Notes under the pieces: model-generated
Databases searched by the model: none
The model's input: the letters and a program-made list of their open reading frames with translations, nothing else
What the model was told of the DNA's origin: nothing
Part shown: piece after piece, positions 1-12,869 of the stretch
Position numbering within the stretch: position 1 is the stretch's first letter
Layout: the number at the start of each line of letters is the position of its first letter
Assembly (NCBI GenBank): GCA_013399015.1
Contig: VWZX01005787.1
Location: 36,136 to 100,135, forward strand
Source of the DNA: Galbula dea
Lineage: Eukaryota > Chordata > Aves > Piciformes > Galbulidae
Direction: 5' to 3'
Length of the DNA: 64,000 bases
Program-made: the position numbers and the translations under genes

Positions 1-1744
1 CCATCTTGCTGGATTAGCAGGGCCTGGGAACTGTGTCTCTAACATGTACAGAGATCAGCCATTTAATTTCATATGGGTTGCCATGATTAATACATGCTGC
101 ATCTCTTGATACAGCACAGTCCCTGCTTCCTGTGGATGTAATGCTTGTCTAGGGATTTCTCCTTTCTCTACAGTGTGTAAATTACAAAGCACAATGGCAG
201 TGCTAAAATAGATCAGTACAGTATTATTATTCTTATATCTGAAGGGGCAGCAGGTAGGTGTCCTGTGAACACAAAATCCGGTAAAAGGACTTGCCTTGTC
301 AGACATTCGCTGGATCCCACTCTGTTCGGTGGTTTAAGCAGAATTAATGGGCACAAGAAAAATCAGCCCTTGGAAGAGGCAGTGAAACTCATGTGGTAAT
401 ATGTACAATAGAAAAGGAGGGAATTCGCAAGAAATTTCTTGTGAGCAATAGCAGTGCTTCATAATATGATAACGTTTCAAGATATTCTTGTATGTTTATT
501 TTAAGGACAAAGAAGGGAAATCTTAGAAAGGTAGAGAGGACATTGTTTGCTCACTTCATGTAGTTTCAAAGGAAGGAACCAAGATTTCTGGGTTACCAAC
601 CCTGCCTTGGTGCCCACAGTCTGACACTTTTGTCATATTATGTTGCTTCACCCATCCAACATACTCTGTCACAGGAACAGTCAGGAGTATTCTAAGGTAG
701 TCTGCAAATATAGCCTGTAAATGCTGTAAGAAAAAATATTTACCCAAGACATTTGAATAAATTTACATTTGCAGTCTGCAGAATGATGCCATCCCAGAAA
801 TGCTCAGACATTTCAGGAATTTTGAGAGACTGAGGGAAAGTGGTGCTCTTATTCTTTCTTCCTGTTACCTTTTTCCTCAGTTCCATTCACTGTGATCTCA
901 TGTGTTGGGATATCCAATGTCCTGAGGACTACCCTATGTTTTCTCTACTAAATCTTGCAGGATAGAGTACCATACTGAAAACACCTCACCAGCACCATCT
1001 CTGTAAACCTCAAACATCATCTGTGTTTCTGTGCCACACATAACTGCAGCTCTGGTAGCACCAGCCTCCTGGCGTGGGTCCATATGTTGAGTGATTATTC
1101 TCTTCAATCCAGACTGATAGAAGGCTTCATGCCTTGGCAAAATGACAAAGCTTTCTATATATCTATGCTCTTTCTAAGACTTGGAATGTTAAATTGCTTT
1201 CTGTCTTGATTATTTTCTTTGAGAAACTTCCAAAATAAAAGACAATGATATAAATGAAACCAATATGTAGAAGTTCACTGTCTCCATTTGATTTTGCAAG
1301 CAAGTCCCTATTCTCCCTAGTTTGTCAAACTTTTTTACTCACTTTTCTAGGTTGCCCCATCATTTGTTGGTGATGAAAGAGGAGAATCCAGGAATATAAA
1401 AATACACTCTCATATTTTCTAAGAGACCTGCTAGTACTTGTAGCAGATAGAGGAAAAATGACCCAGATCAGGGTATTTGCCTTGTGACACAGTGATGTGT
1501 GAGCTGCTAAAGACAAACATTCTCTTGGCTTTCTCTTAAGTTGTAGGTGTTTTGGATGCTCCAATGGAATTTCCTGGTAAGCAAGGTAGCCCAGCCAGCA
1601 AAGGCCTAAACCTCTCACAGTAACTGTGCGCACAAGGTGGATGATGGATCACAGTTGCAGTTTCATCGACCTCCAGTGACCTTCTGCACCATTCCTGAGC
1701 CTTTTACTGTTTTTGTGCTGACTTCACAGGGCTCTGGAAGGATA
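1..1744. other. Unique AT-rich sequence, nothing recognised
   Basis: No repeat family, RNA gene or convincing exon is visible. The open frames here are short (up to about 100 codons), have no recognisable motifs and are what chance gives in AT-rich DNA. Confidence 0.5.
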
Positions 1745-2339
1745 TATAGGGAGATCCCAATTATCTCAAAGCTGGCAAATGCTATCCCTATTTTCAAGAA
1801 AAGCAACAGGGATAACCCTAGTAACTACAGGTCTGTTAGCCTTACTTCTGTATCTGGTCAAATTATGCAGAAGACTATTCTGGGCATTATTGAGAAACAT
1901 CTCAAAGACAATGCAGTCATCAGTCACAGCCAGCATGGGTACATAATGTTTGTTCAGCTTGGAGGAGACTGAGAGGACACCTCATTGTGGTCTACAGCTT
2001 CCTCACAAGGGGAAGTGGAAGTGCAGGAGCTGATTTCTTCTCTCTGGAGACCAGTGACAGGACTTAAGGGAACAGCATGAAGCTCTGCCAGAGTAAATTT
2101 AGATTGGATATTAGGAAAAAGTTCTTCACTCACAGGGTGGTGGAGCACTGGAACAGGCTTCCCAGGGAAGTTATCACAGTGCCAGACCTGACAGAATTCA
2201 GTAAGCATTTGGACAACACTCTTAGGCACATGGAATAATTTCTAGGGTTGTCCTTTGCATAGACATCAGCTGAACTTGATGGTCCTTGCAGGTCACTTGC
2301 AATTCAGGACATTCTATATAAGATTCTATGATTCTATAA
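1745..2339 (+). mobile_element. CR1 LINE fragment, internally deleted
   Basis: Two parts of one CR1 element lie in order. Bases about 1751-1945 encode the N-terminal RT region (residues like LANAIPIFKK, NYRSVSLTSVSGQIM and SQHGY, matching the CR1 pattern ANVTPIFKK...NYRPVSLTS...SSQHGF). From about 1952 the sequence jumps to the C-terminal and 3' untranslated part ('gaggacacctcattgtggtctac', 'ttcttcactcacagggtggtggagcactgg') and ends in the CR1 terminus and 'attctatgattctat'. The RT core (motifs A-C) is missing, so this is either one element with a large internal deletion or two adjacent insertions. The tail is of the 'cttaggcacat...gggttgtcc' type, shared with the next fragment, and is diverged and therefore old. 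Confidence 0.85.
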
Positions 2340-2865
2340 GGTTCTTGGTGACCACTTCATCATGTCCATCAACAACTTGAAACCAGCACAGGATGATGAG
2401 ACCAGTCTTATTTTCTCTCCTAGATGTCCAAGCATCTCTATCCAATAAGGACTAACCAGCAGTGAGGCCATATTCCTATTAAGTGTTGGTGCATTCATTT
2501 TCATTACAGCCAAATAACTGTTCTCCATAGGTGAATATTGTGACACTGGAGAAAGAAGGAAGACTTGTACCTCTGTGTCCTGTCTCATCTCTTTCAGAGG
2601 GGGACACTAGTGACATACTCATTGCAAACAGACCGTGCACCAAAAGGTGGTGCTCCGGGTAAATGGTTGTTTGCCTCATGGTTACTGGTTGGAGTGTTTG
2701 CGCTGCCATTGTGCACCCTCTAAATACGACAGCATCAATACTCAGCTAATTCTACCAGACATTTCTGTTATGTTTATGAATAGCCATAGTCATTTTCTTC
2801 TGTTTAAGATGCAAATATTTCCTTATCCCACTTGTAGGTAGTCCAAGTACAGCTTTATATGTGTT
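2340..2865. other. Spacer between two CR1 fragments, nothing recognised
   Basis: About 525 bases of unique sequence separate two same-strand CR1 tails of the same class. No other feature is supported. Confidence 0.4.
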
Positions 2866-3206
2866 TATAACTTCCTCAACAGAGAAGGAGGGGTGGGTGC
2901 TAAGCTCTTCTCTCTGGTGACCAGCGATAGGACCCGGGGCAATGGCATGAAGCTGTGCCAAGGAAAATTCAGGTTGGATGTTAGGAAGTGGTTCTTTACC
3001 CAGAGAGTGGTGGAGCATTGGAACAGGCTCCCCAGGGAGGCTGTCATGACACCAACTCTCATGGAGTTTAAGAAGCACTTGGACAATGCGCTTAGGCACA
3101 TAGTGTGACTTTGGGGTTGTTCTGTGCCTAAATAGGAGTTGAAGTTGATGGTCCTTGTGGATCCCTTTCATCTTGGGATATTCTGTGATTCCGTGATTCT
3201 GTGATT
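2866..3206 (+). mobile_element. CR1 LINE 3' end
   Basis: This is the C-terminal coding tail and 3' untranslated region of a CR1. The plus-strand frame reads LFSLVTSDRTRGNGMKLCQG, then FRLDVRKWFFTQRVVEHWN, both CR1 ORF2 C-terminal signatures. It continues through 'cttaggcacatagtgtgac' to 'attctgtgattccgtgattctg'. It is heavily 5'-truncated, as is usual for CR1. The tail belongs to the same class as the fragment ending at 2339. Confidence 0.88.
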
Positions 3207-3747
3207 TTAACAATACAAGAACATCTGTAAAAGGTTTAGGCCATGCTTGGAAACAAAGAAAGGAGAAGCCTGAAAATTAAGACTTCTCAATACCATTTTA
3301 GGTTACCTTATATTTCATCAAAGCCTGCTGAGCTTTCTTCAGAGAGGTTTAGTGGATCAGTCAACCCACACCAGAATATATTCCAGTAGGAGGAAATATT
3401 CCTGAAAACAAAACTTATTACTGAGTATGGTGTCAGAATCAAAATGATATACAGGAAACTTACTTCCTCTGTGTTCTTGGTGCAGATATAGGTCATTTTT
3501 ATTTGAAGACTTTAAGGTCAAAAAAAAGGAAAAGGTTTACTCTGAAAGTACACCCTGTGCCAAGCACATTGACTCCTGGTTTTCTCAGAAGGTGAAATGT
3601 AGTTGTAAATAAAAAAATAAATCTAGAGTAAGGTATACCTAATATGCCATTTCATATGTTACCTCATCAGTGTGGTCTGCAAAATATGAAAGAAGCTTCC
3701 TTTCTCCTCACTCATGTACCTTCAGTGAAGGATATGGTTTGTTATTT
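3207..3747. other. Unique sequence, nothing recognised
   Basis: AT-rich sequence between CR1 fragments on opposite strands. No motif or exon is supported. Confidence 0.4.
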
Positions 3748-4009
3748 CATAGAATCATAGAATCGTCAGAGTTGGAAGGGACCTCAACGATCATCTAGTT
3801 CCAACCCCCCTGCCTGACAGGGACACCATCCATTAGATCAGGTTACCCAGGGCCCCATCAAGCCTTGTCTTAAAAGCTTCCAGAGATGAAGCTTCCACAA
3901 CCTCTCTGGGCAACCTGTTCCACTGTCTAACCACCCTCATAGTGAAGAGCTTCCTCCTAATATCCAACCTAAATCTACCCTCCTCTATCTAATTACACCC
4001 ATGTCCCCC
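3748..4009 (-). mobile_element. CR1 LINE 3' end
   Basis: It begins with inverted tail octamers ('catagaatcatagaatc') and 'gttggaagggacctcaacgatcatctagt', then runs through the reverse complement of the CR1 C-terminus ('cctctctgggcaacctgttcc', 'gtgaagagcttcctcctaatatcc'). Its tail class carries 'gccctgggtaacctgatctaatggatggtgtccctg' on the element strand, shared with the copies ending near 23309 and 44203. Only about 260 bases of the 3' end remain. Confidence 0.9.
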
Positions 4010-7000
4010 ATAAGCTACATCTCAACACTGTATTTCTCACAAATCTCAGCTGCATATGAGTAGTGGAGGTGGAATAAATTACACCTGTCTTTTTTTCCTG
4101 AATTCCCAGAGTAGTATGCTTTGTTGCACAGACAGGTCTGCAGCATATCACAAGCAGTATGCAATCCTTTCACCAAAATGCCACAGGCTATTGAATTCTT
4201 CTTTCTGTCTAATAAAAGAAAAGAAAAAGGACTGCACTGCCTTTTTTAAAAGGCAGCCTCCCATCAACTGTAGAGACTGAGGAGAGGCCTGAAGATGCTT
4301 TTCACTTTCTATTCCTCAACATAGGTCAGTGAAGCCAATTTACTCCTTTTGATGATCCTTAACTTAAAGGAGCAGAAACATATGCAAGATTATATTTGGT
4401 ACAAATGTATAAGTTTATTCACACTAAGAGGCATTTACACTTAAAATTTGAGAAAACAATCCACAACAAACAGCCACAAAGTAGAATGAAATATATATAG
4501 CAGGATTATGCAGCAGTTGTCAGTTTGATTTTTGTTTATGGAACCGGTATCTTATAGGTGTTCCCAAATCCAGAGTTCATGATTATTATTAATGGCATTA
4601 AGCATTGCATACTGTACATTGCAGATTGTAAAACCGGCTCTTTGCCAACCAGTACCTACTGGAACACTCATTAGAACATAATTTACTTAATTGGGAAAGA
4701 GCTCAGTCAGCTTTCAGACAGCAGAATAAAAAAATAAAAGGATTGCATTAAACAAAAAGTTCCTATTTGTTGAAAGCAAACATCTTTTTGTATTCCTTTG
4801 GATTTCTGCAACTGAAAAATGAAGGAAAATGTGGTTTGGGGTTCAGTCTGTTTTGAGAGTGAGCCTGCAAACTGTCATGAAAACACTACATAACAGGAAA
4901 ATTCCTGTCTCTTCTTTCTTTCTCTTTAAACTGTTAAAGATTTTGTGTTTGTGAGAGGAGATTAAAGATGAAGACAAATGGGTCTCTTAAAACTGCCAAT
5001 CCAACAGAAGACAAAGAAGATAAAATTCCTTCTTATGTTTCTCTCCACTTTTAACAAAATCTGTGGTGTTTGGCTCATTGCTTTTAAATGTTTGGGGTCA
5101 GTGGGACTGAAATGGGCAGAAATTAAGTCCACACAGAGCTGTGAAACCCAGAACCAGAAACAAGGACTAGTCTTGTCAGTGCTTCAGGGTGATGCTGCTT
5201 CACAAGGGGAGAGTCCTGTTGCATTGTATTCTCACCCTTCCCCTGCTCAGCTAGTGCCAACTTCCAATTGTTTTCCAGCAAAATCAAGCAATCAATTATG
5301 TTAAATGACAATGATATGATGCAATCTCTCTCTGCCTCATCCAGCCTTGTATTTCCATTCCTGTGGCCAAGTGCTGAATAACTCCAAGGAAGACATTTAA
5401 TCAATAAGGTGGCAAAGTGGCTTAAACCCACCTCTCAGTGGCCTAAAAGCCCACACAATGTCTATTGTGGCTTAACTGGTGGGCAGGAAATCATTAAGCT
5501 GTGGTAATGTGCACAGGGGCCCTCAGTTTCATTGTTTTTGAACTTTCCAACATCCCTTTGCCTCTGATGCCTGTCCTACCTGCCTCTGTGTGCATGCATC
5601 ATGTTTTCATATACGTTCCTGCCAGGTGCCTAGCACTCTCCTAGTGACACGACACGGTGACCTTTAGACCAGCAGAATCATCAGTAACTGCAGTTTAATT
5701 TGCATTAATGCTAAATACTATACAGAAGCAAAAGGAAGCTTGCATATAGTATTATGCTTTACTTTTCATGTTAAATTAGTATACATGGTGTGGAATCTCC
5801 ATGGTTTTCGCTTTGTCTGGTACAGATTCTGAATTTTAGTCTTTTGATCCAAAGGGAGAAATATCAATAGGTTCATGATGACACATAAGAAACTTTGTTA
5901 AAGTAGCCACGGGCATTGCCACAACCTTACCCAGTAAGGCTGGCTTGCTAATTGATTTGCAACAGTGTAGCTGCCATGAAAATGGTCCATGTCTGTCTTG
6001 TGAAAATCTGGCTCTATCAGCATCAAGAACAGAAACAGCTAGGGAAGCAGTCAAAGGTCGTTTCCTGGTTGTTGGGAACAGAAAATAAAGCTTGTTAACA
6101 TTCTGCTGCTGTTTCTACTAGGGAGAAAAAACCCTCCAACAGTGCTGCAGGGAGCTGTCCTCTGGAGGGTTGAACAAAGATGATCAAGCTTCTCTCTGCT
6201 GGCTTTGACTCAGTCATCAGGCTTTCATTGACGAGGAAGCCTAAGAAAGCCTTCCAGAAGTGTCATTTCATACCTGCCTGAAGTCTTTAGTTTGGAGTGC
6301 TTCCCTTATTTGACCGTCACATCTTAGTCTCTTTCCCTTTTATACATCATCGCTCCTCTTGGCTGAGTCCTGGTTTGTTGCTGTGCTAACCAATGCAAAA
6401 TTCAAAATGGCCTGAAAAAAGCATCAGTATATCTGTGCAAGAATGAATTAAAATATTGTGAAGTTTTTGCAAGAGTTGTCAATTATAGATAGAAGAGAGG
6501 AGAGCCAGAGTCTCTAAATTCCCCCTGCCACCAAGCTCCCAATCCAGAAAGCAAGAAAAGCTTTGGCTGGCTGTATGAGTTTACAGTTATGACTCTAAGG
6601 CAAAAATATGACTTGAAGGATGAAGTTGCCTAAGTGAACCAATGCCAGCAAAAAACTGTAAAGGATCCTAGAGTGTATGTGTAAGGAGCAGACACTGCTG
6701 TGTTGGTTTAGTTGACATTAGGTGTTACTACACAAAATGAGCACTGATTTTCTTCCTGATTTGCACCAGAGTTTTTCCTAGGATTCCATGACAGAAAAAA
6801 GCCCCTGACACGTTGCTCAGTCCATCTGAAAGGCCAGATAGATGGTAGAATCCAGGCAGTGCACAAGCAGTGAATCCTTTTGTCCAAAAAACTGAGACCT
6901 AATTTGGAGGTTGGAGTTTTCTGTTACATGTACACTCTTCCATAACGAAAAATTCATTAGGATGAGCCACAACTCAAGCATAAGGTATTGTCTGTGGCCT

Positions 7001-10000
7001 AAAACATACCCAATGCAATTTCAAACACTCAGAGGATAAATATGACCACTTTTGGAACAGGCAAGTGTTTGTTCTATCTCCTAACTATCTTAACCTAATG
7101 ATGGGGTCTTGGTAGGTTGGAGGCCTTCGCTGTCTGTGTGAACAGGTAGGCACCATGGACTGCTGGGATCTCCTTCCATGACAGCAGATTTGGAGCTTGG
7201 GCATTCGTAAGAGCTCTCCATAAACCACAGATCCCCACACAGAAGTTCATAAATTGAAGTTAGGACTGATGTTTTGCCTTGGTGTACCAAAAGATTCAGC
7301 TCACAGTCTCAAATTGAGCTAAAGGCTTGTTGATATAGGACCCTGAAAACTAAACCAAAATTCTGCCTGTGTTGTTCCTGCTAAAATAAGGTAGACAGTT
7401 TGGCACAAAAAGCATGTGGAGAAATCATGGAAGGAATAATGCCAAAAATGTGCATATTTTTGTTCATAGTTTATTATGAAGATATCTTTAACTTCTCTGG
7501 GCATCTCACTGGGGATGCTTTCAGCTTTTCTATGTTGTGATGGAAGGAAATTGATTTGGGGATCAGCCATGTAAAATCTTCTGTCTTGGCCAATCTAAAT
7601 GCTAAACTTCTAAGAGGTCAGTGGATTAGGAAATAAAACCAAAACAAGTAAGAATGTGTGAAATCTGGCTTCATGAACTAGACTTGATTGAAATGCAGGA
7701 TTTTTTTGACATGTGGTGGTTCTGTCAAACTATGAAAGTCTCCTCTGCTTGACCTACTGGCTTTGCCAATGACTTACTCATACCAATAGATCATCTTAAC
7801 TTTTTTTGAAAGCAGAAAGATTAATTTTCTGCATTCATTAGAAGAATTATCTAAGAGAAAAGGCGGGTCAGATTTTTTGTTTGCTTTTGTTGTTGTTCTT
7901 TTGTTCTGTTTTCAGGCAGAATGGAGGACACAAGAAAGGAAAACATACTGATACAGAAAGTCACTGAACTTGATGAATATGTCAAATCTCTTCAAACTAG
8001 TAATGATTTGCAAGAGTGTAGTGTTATTTTACCAAAGTCTGATAAAATATCTCTTCGTTCAGCTCACACACATAAGCACACACTTTAAATACAACATTAA
8101 GATACCCCTCACTAGTAAAGATCCTGTCAAAGTATGCTAATGAAATCCAGCTTCCATTTCATGCTTACTTTTCTGCTCATCCCAATTGTAAAGCTAAGCT
8201 GTAATTAATACATAAGAGGCTGGTGATTACAGAGTATTTGGCTGAAGATATAGAGTGAACATACAGCATTAGTTTGCATTTCAATAGATCAGATATTACA
8301 AAGAAATAAGATCAGCTCACAAGGTCTGACGTTAGCAGTCTGCTAGCTTATCTTTGTGACAGTCCTAAGCTCTCACATTGATCTTCTGCTACTGGTGACA
8401 TCTTTTGCAACTTCATATGTGTATGTTTATACATCTACATGCAGACCAAACAGGTATTCTTTCCCTTTAATTTTTCAGAAATTGAATTTTAAACTAAGCC
8501 ACCCAATGGAAATAGGCCTGACAGGTGACAGCAATGGAAGGGATGATATACGTTCAGTGAGAGGACCTGCAAGCCATCTCAGGGAGAGCCCACAGGAAGG
8601 GCAGAACGTATAGGAATTCTATAGAACAACAGGAATAAACATTGCAGCATTAGCCAGCACCCCACTGCCAGAGGATACACAAAAACTAGAGGAGTCCCTT
8701 CAGACAGCTTGTCAAAGATCTGCTAAGGTCTTCTTTGTATCCCACTGCCAATAGAAAAAAAAAACCACCTTTCTGTAGGCTGAAATACTTAGAAGAAAGA
8801 ACATATGATTCCAAAAGAAGTCCTGGGATTCATCATTGAACTTTATAGCATAGAAAATCACAGTAGCTGTGATAAATAGTGGAAAGTTAAGATGGGGAAA
8901 AAGTAAGCTCCTATGATCCTGAACCTACTTGCGGTTTCTCTGTAGTAAAGCCTATTGTAGTAAAAAAAAATAGCAGAGGCCCAGACCTTCAAAGTCAACG
9001 AGGCACCGCAAAAGTTTAAGCTTTTCATCCTTTGAACAATGTTATGCCTCAAAATATTTTTATTGGAAAAAAAAAGGTAAGGAAAGGAATGTCCAGTTAT
9101 AAAGAGAACCTTATTCTGCATGGAGGAACCAATAGCATTACGTTGTACAAGAGCAATTCTGTGTGCAGCACAGCCGCCCCATGGCTGTGGCACGCCATTT
9201 GCCCACACCATAACAAAATCATACGTGAAAGCCTAAATTATGCAAATGAAAAGGCTCCACTAATACTTTTGAAATTTTCCTGGAGTGTACACTTGACAAC
9301 CTCAAAGTACATTTCACACCACTAATGACTTCATCACTAACACAATTGTCATGAGTCAAGCAGTTTCCATAGCAACATCCTAGTACAGCTGTTTACCCAT
9401 ATAAAGTACTGCACCTACTTAGTTACATATACAGACAGATCACTAGATTCCTAGGTACTGAAATTGAAATAATTCAATTTTCAGTGTCTCTCTTTATGAA
9501 GTGATTCTGCCAGCTATAGGTATTAGCATATCAATGTGACTTTGACAGGGTCTGCTGCAAAAGACATATTTTGCAGGCACTTCATGTCAATTAGAGCCCT
9601 AACTGTTTCATGGAATAATCATTCCTGCCAGATTAGGGTCAGGCTGCAAGGTAATTTAATTGATGCCATTATATCTAGGGGGGAAAATGCTCTAATAAAG
9701 TGCACACACTGTAGCTGCCAGTGAGGATGTGTTATGTGAATGAAAGGGACTGCCTCCCTAAAGTGTATGTGCAAACCATTTAGAGAGAAAGACATAAGGT
9801 GGCAACAACTTCAGATGCTTTGTTTCAAACAAAATTCCACTGTATTTGACCAAGGGGGAATTTTATTTCACTTGAAATGGTGCTATTCACAAAGGAGGAA
9901 GAACTAAATAAAAATAAATAAGGAATAGGAAAAATAAAATTCCCCTTACTCTATGTACAACTTCTTATCTCTTGTGGAATGATAAACACTCTAATTAGAA

Positions 10001-11774
10001 ATCTGTATAAACCAAAACAAAGTCCCTTTTTCCCAGGGCTCTGGTGGCTGAGAGGTAATGAGCTGGGCAGGGACCTCCCTGGCCTCCCCTAGGGAGGATT
10101 ACTCTTTCCTCCTGCAGAAACCTTCAGCCTTTTCAATNATTATCCTCTAAATTTCCCCTACCTATTCATAATTTAACTACTCACACTTTTCTAAAGGCCT
10201 CATCCCAACTGGAAGAGCAAGGTTCTGGGGGCCAGGACATGACTGACCACATGTCATCATGGGAGTGGGAGTGCCAACTGCATAGTCATTGACATCTGCT
10301 TTTTTCTACCCTGAAAAGAGCAATAATTTAATAAATGGTAATAATATAATAATAAAATTTTAAAATTTTAATTTTCCCCCCATTTCTTCAAGTCTTGATT
10401 CTCAGCAGTTTTTCTTTATTTTCCTCAAAGCATTCCTTTCTCTTTGTCTAAAACGAGACAAAGATTTTGCTGGCCAGTGCAAAGAGTTCTCCAGTGTGAT
10501 AAGCTTGTAACACAGAAAGACGATGAGAAAGTAGGATTCTTGGTTGTGTATTTACATTCTTTGGTGGCTTACCTAATGACAATAACCTAACATTACCCTC
10601 TTCCTTAGCAAAACAGAACACTAGGGAAAGTATCTGCCTTTCAGACTGATTACTTCTCACAGTATTGGTGATATTCAGTATTATGGTCATAAGCACACTC
10701 TAAATACCAGTTTAGCAAAGATTAAGTTAACTGAAGAATACATAATGGTCATCAAAGGCTCAAAGACAGATTTTTAGATGTAAAATGTCTTATTTCATAG
10801 ACTTCACCTGGGCTTTTATCATTTAACTAAAGTTAGGGATATTAATAAAAAAATGTGACAGTTTCAAGTATAACACAGAAAATTCAGATTGGTTTTGTAT
10901 AACCTAAAATTTACAATTTGTTTGTAATAACTTTGGAAACTGTAAGCTTAATATAAGACTTTATTTTTTTTTCCTGACAGAAATAAGCATATTCCTAAAC
11001 TGTAATTTCAGACTGGTGAATTCTGTATCCTTGGACTGGTTATTTTTATTAGTTTACCATGAAATAAAACACTGTGTGCTTGAAGTAGTGCTTATTTAGT
11101 TGTGATGTGAAAACTGATCATGATTGACTTAACCTCAAAAAGCACCAATGAGAATGAAAAGATGTCTTAGTTTTTTGAATGAAAGAAAAAATGTCATGTA
11201 ACAGGAAATTTTGCCAAACCAGAACAATTTTGCAAAATCAAGGCAATAGAAAAAGATTGGATTCTGATCCCATTGAATTTCCCTGTGTATACTTTGAAAG
11301 ACTCTATTCACTATCACTATTTCCTTTTACTATCCACTCAGGCTTACAGTGGAATAATTTAAAAAAGATAAAGGAAGGATTTTTTGCTGCCATGAATATT
11401 GCATAAACTAACTGAATTAAACTCAGACAAAGGTAGATTATACACGGAAATGAGAAGTTTTTGTCATTATTTTCCTTTCAATATGTCTGGTAAAATTTTG
11501 TTTCAGTGTCCCACCTGAATGCATTTGATCAGCCATAAATTATCCATTAAAAACTCCATTATTCCTGTTACAAATGTAGCATAACTTCTAACCTGTGGTT
11601 CAGCCTTGGTCATGAATATAGGAAAAGGTATAATGAGATGAAAAAGAGCTCTGCATTTCAGTGCTCAACAGCTGAAAGAATTTCAAGACTGTTAAAAGAC
11701 AATTCTTTTATTTTAATCACAGTGAAAGGCTTCATATTTTACAGTGATAGATAGTGCAACCACAAAACAACAAA
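4010..11774. other. Long unique stretch without recognised repeats
   Basis: About 7.8 kb with no CR1 or LTR that I can see. It contains one possible exon at 7916-7999, a block at 9215-9770 that looks like conserved non-coding DNA, a single N at 10138, a moderately GC-richer patch around 10030-10290, and an AT-only tract near 10325-10375. Open frames of 60-117 codons are scattered on both strands without recognisable domains. Confidence 0.45.
7916..7999 (+). other. Possible 84-bp coiled-coil exon
   Basis: Seen: a long T-rich polypyrimidine tract (about 7872-7912) ends in TTTTCAG at 7915. The frame that follows contains MEDTRKENILIQKVTELDEY and then VKSLQ. Counting from that Met (7921), hydrophobic residues fall at 10, 14, 17, 21 and 24, which is exact 4-3 heptad spacing. 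A GTAATG donor-like site at 8000 would give an 84-base exon with the same splice phase (1) on both sides. If not spliced, the frame runs to a TAA at 8086-8088. I do not recognise the protein. No second exon of the same gene can be tied to it, and the donor is weak, so a chance frame cannot be excluded. Confidence 0.25.
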
Positions 11775-12869
11775 TCATGGAATCATAGAAACATTAAGGC
11801 TGGATAAGACCACTAAGATCATTGACTCAAACTGTTAACCAACACTTCCACGTCACCACTAATGTTCCTAAGCACCACACTAGCATGTCCTTTAAATATT
11901 TTGAGGGATGGTGACTCCACCACTTTCTGGGGAAGCCTATTGATGCTTGATAACTGTTTCAGGGAAGAAATTTTTCATAATGTCAAATCTAAGCATCCCC
12001 TGGTACAACTTAAGGTCATTTCTGTTTGTCCTATTACTTATTACTTGGGAGAAGAGGCTGACCCCCACCTTGTTGCAATCTCCTTTCCTGTAGGTGTAAT
12101 GGGTAATAAGGTCTTCCCTGAGCCTCCATTTCTGCAGGATAAACAACCCCAGACCCTTTAGCTGCTCCTCCCAAGACCTCTGCTCTAAACGCTTCATGAG
12201 ATTCTTTTCCCTTCTTTGGATATTTAATGTCCTTCTTGTAGTGAGAAAACACTATTTCTGAAACAAGTCAGGATGCTCAGTCTTCTTGACGACCGGGATA
12301 CACTGATGGCTCCTGTTTGTCCAGCTGTTGACCAGCACCTTCGGGTACTTTTCCAACCACTCTTACGCAAGCCTGTAGCATTATACGTGGTTGTTGTAAA
12401 CAAAGTGCAGGACGTGATGCTTACCCTTGCTGGATCTCACGCCATTGGCCTTTACACATTGTTCCAGGCTGTCCAGATCACTCTGCAGAGCCTCTCTACC
12501 CTCAAGCAGATCAACACTCCTGCCCAACGTGGTGCTGTCTGCAAACTTCCTGAAGGACCACTCGATCTCCTCACCCAGATCATTCATAAAGATATTAAAG
12601 AGAACAGATCCCAGTACTGAGACCTAGGGAACATGACCTGTGGCTGGCTAACAACTGGATTTAACTCCATTCACCACAACCATTTGGGCCCAGCAGCCAG
12701 CCACTATTTTATGCAGTGAAGCGTATAACCCTCCAAATCATGAGCAACCAGTTTCTTCAGGAGAACACTGGGAAATGGCATCAAGGCTTTATTAAAGTCC
12801 AGGTAGACAACCTCCACAGCCTTTTCCTCATTCATTAAAAAGGATGCCTTGTCACAGAAGGAGGGGGAA

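Noticed and set aside
9240..9247. ATGCAAAT octamer as a regulatory site (also 32231 and 53718)
   Set aside because: An 8-mer with this composition is expected a few times in 64 kb of AT-rich DNA, and there is no promoter context.
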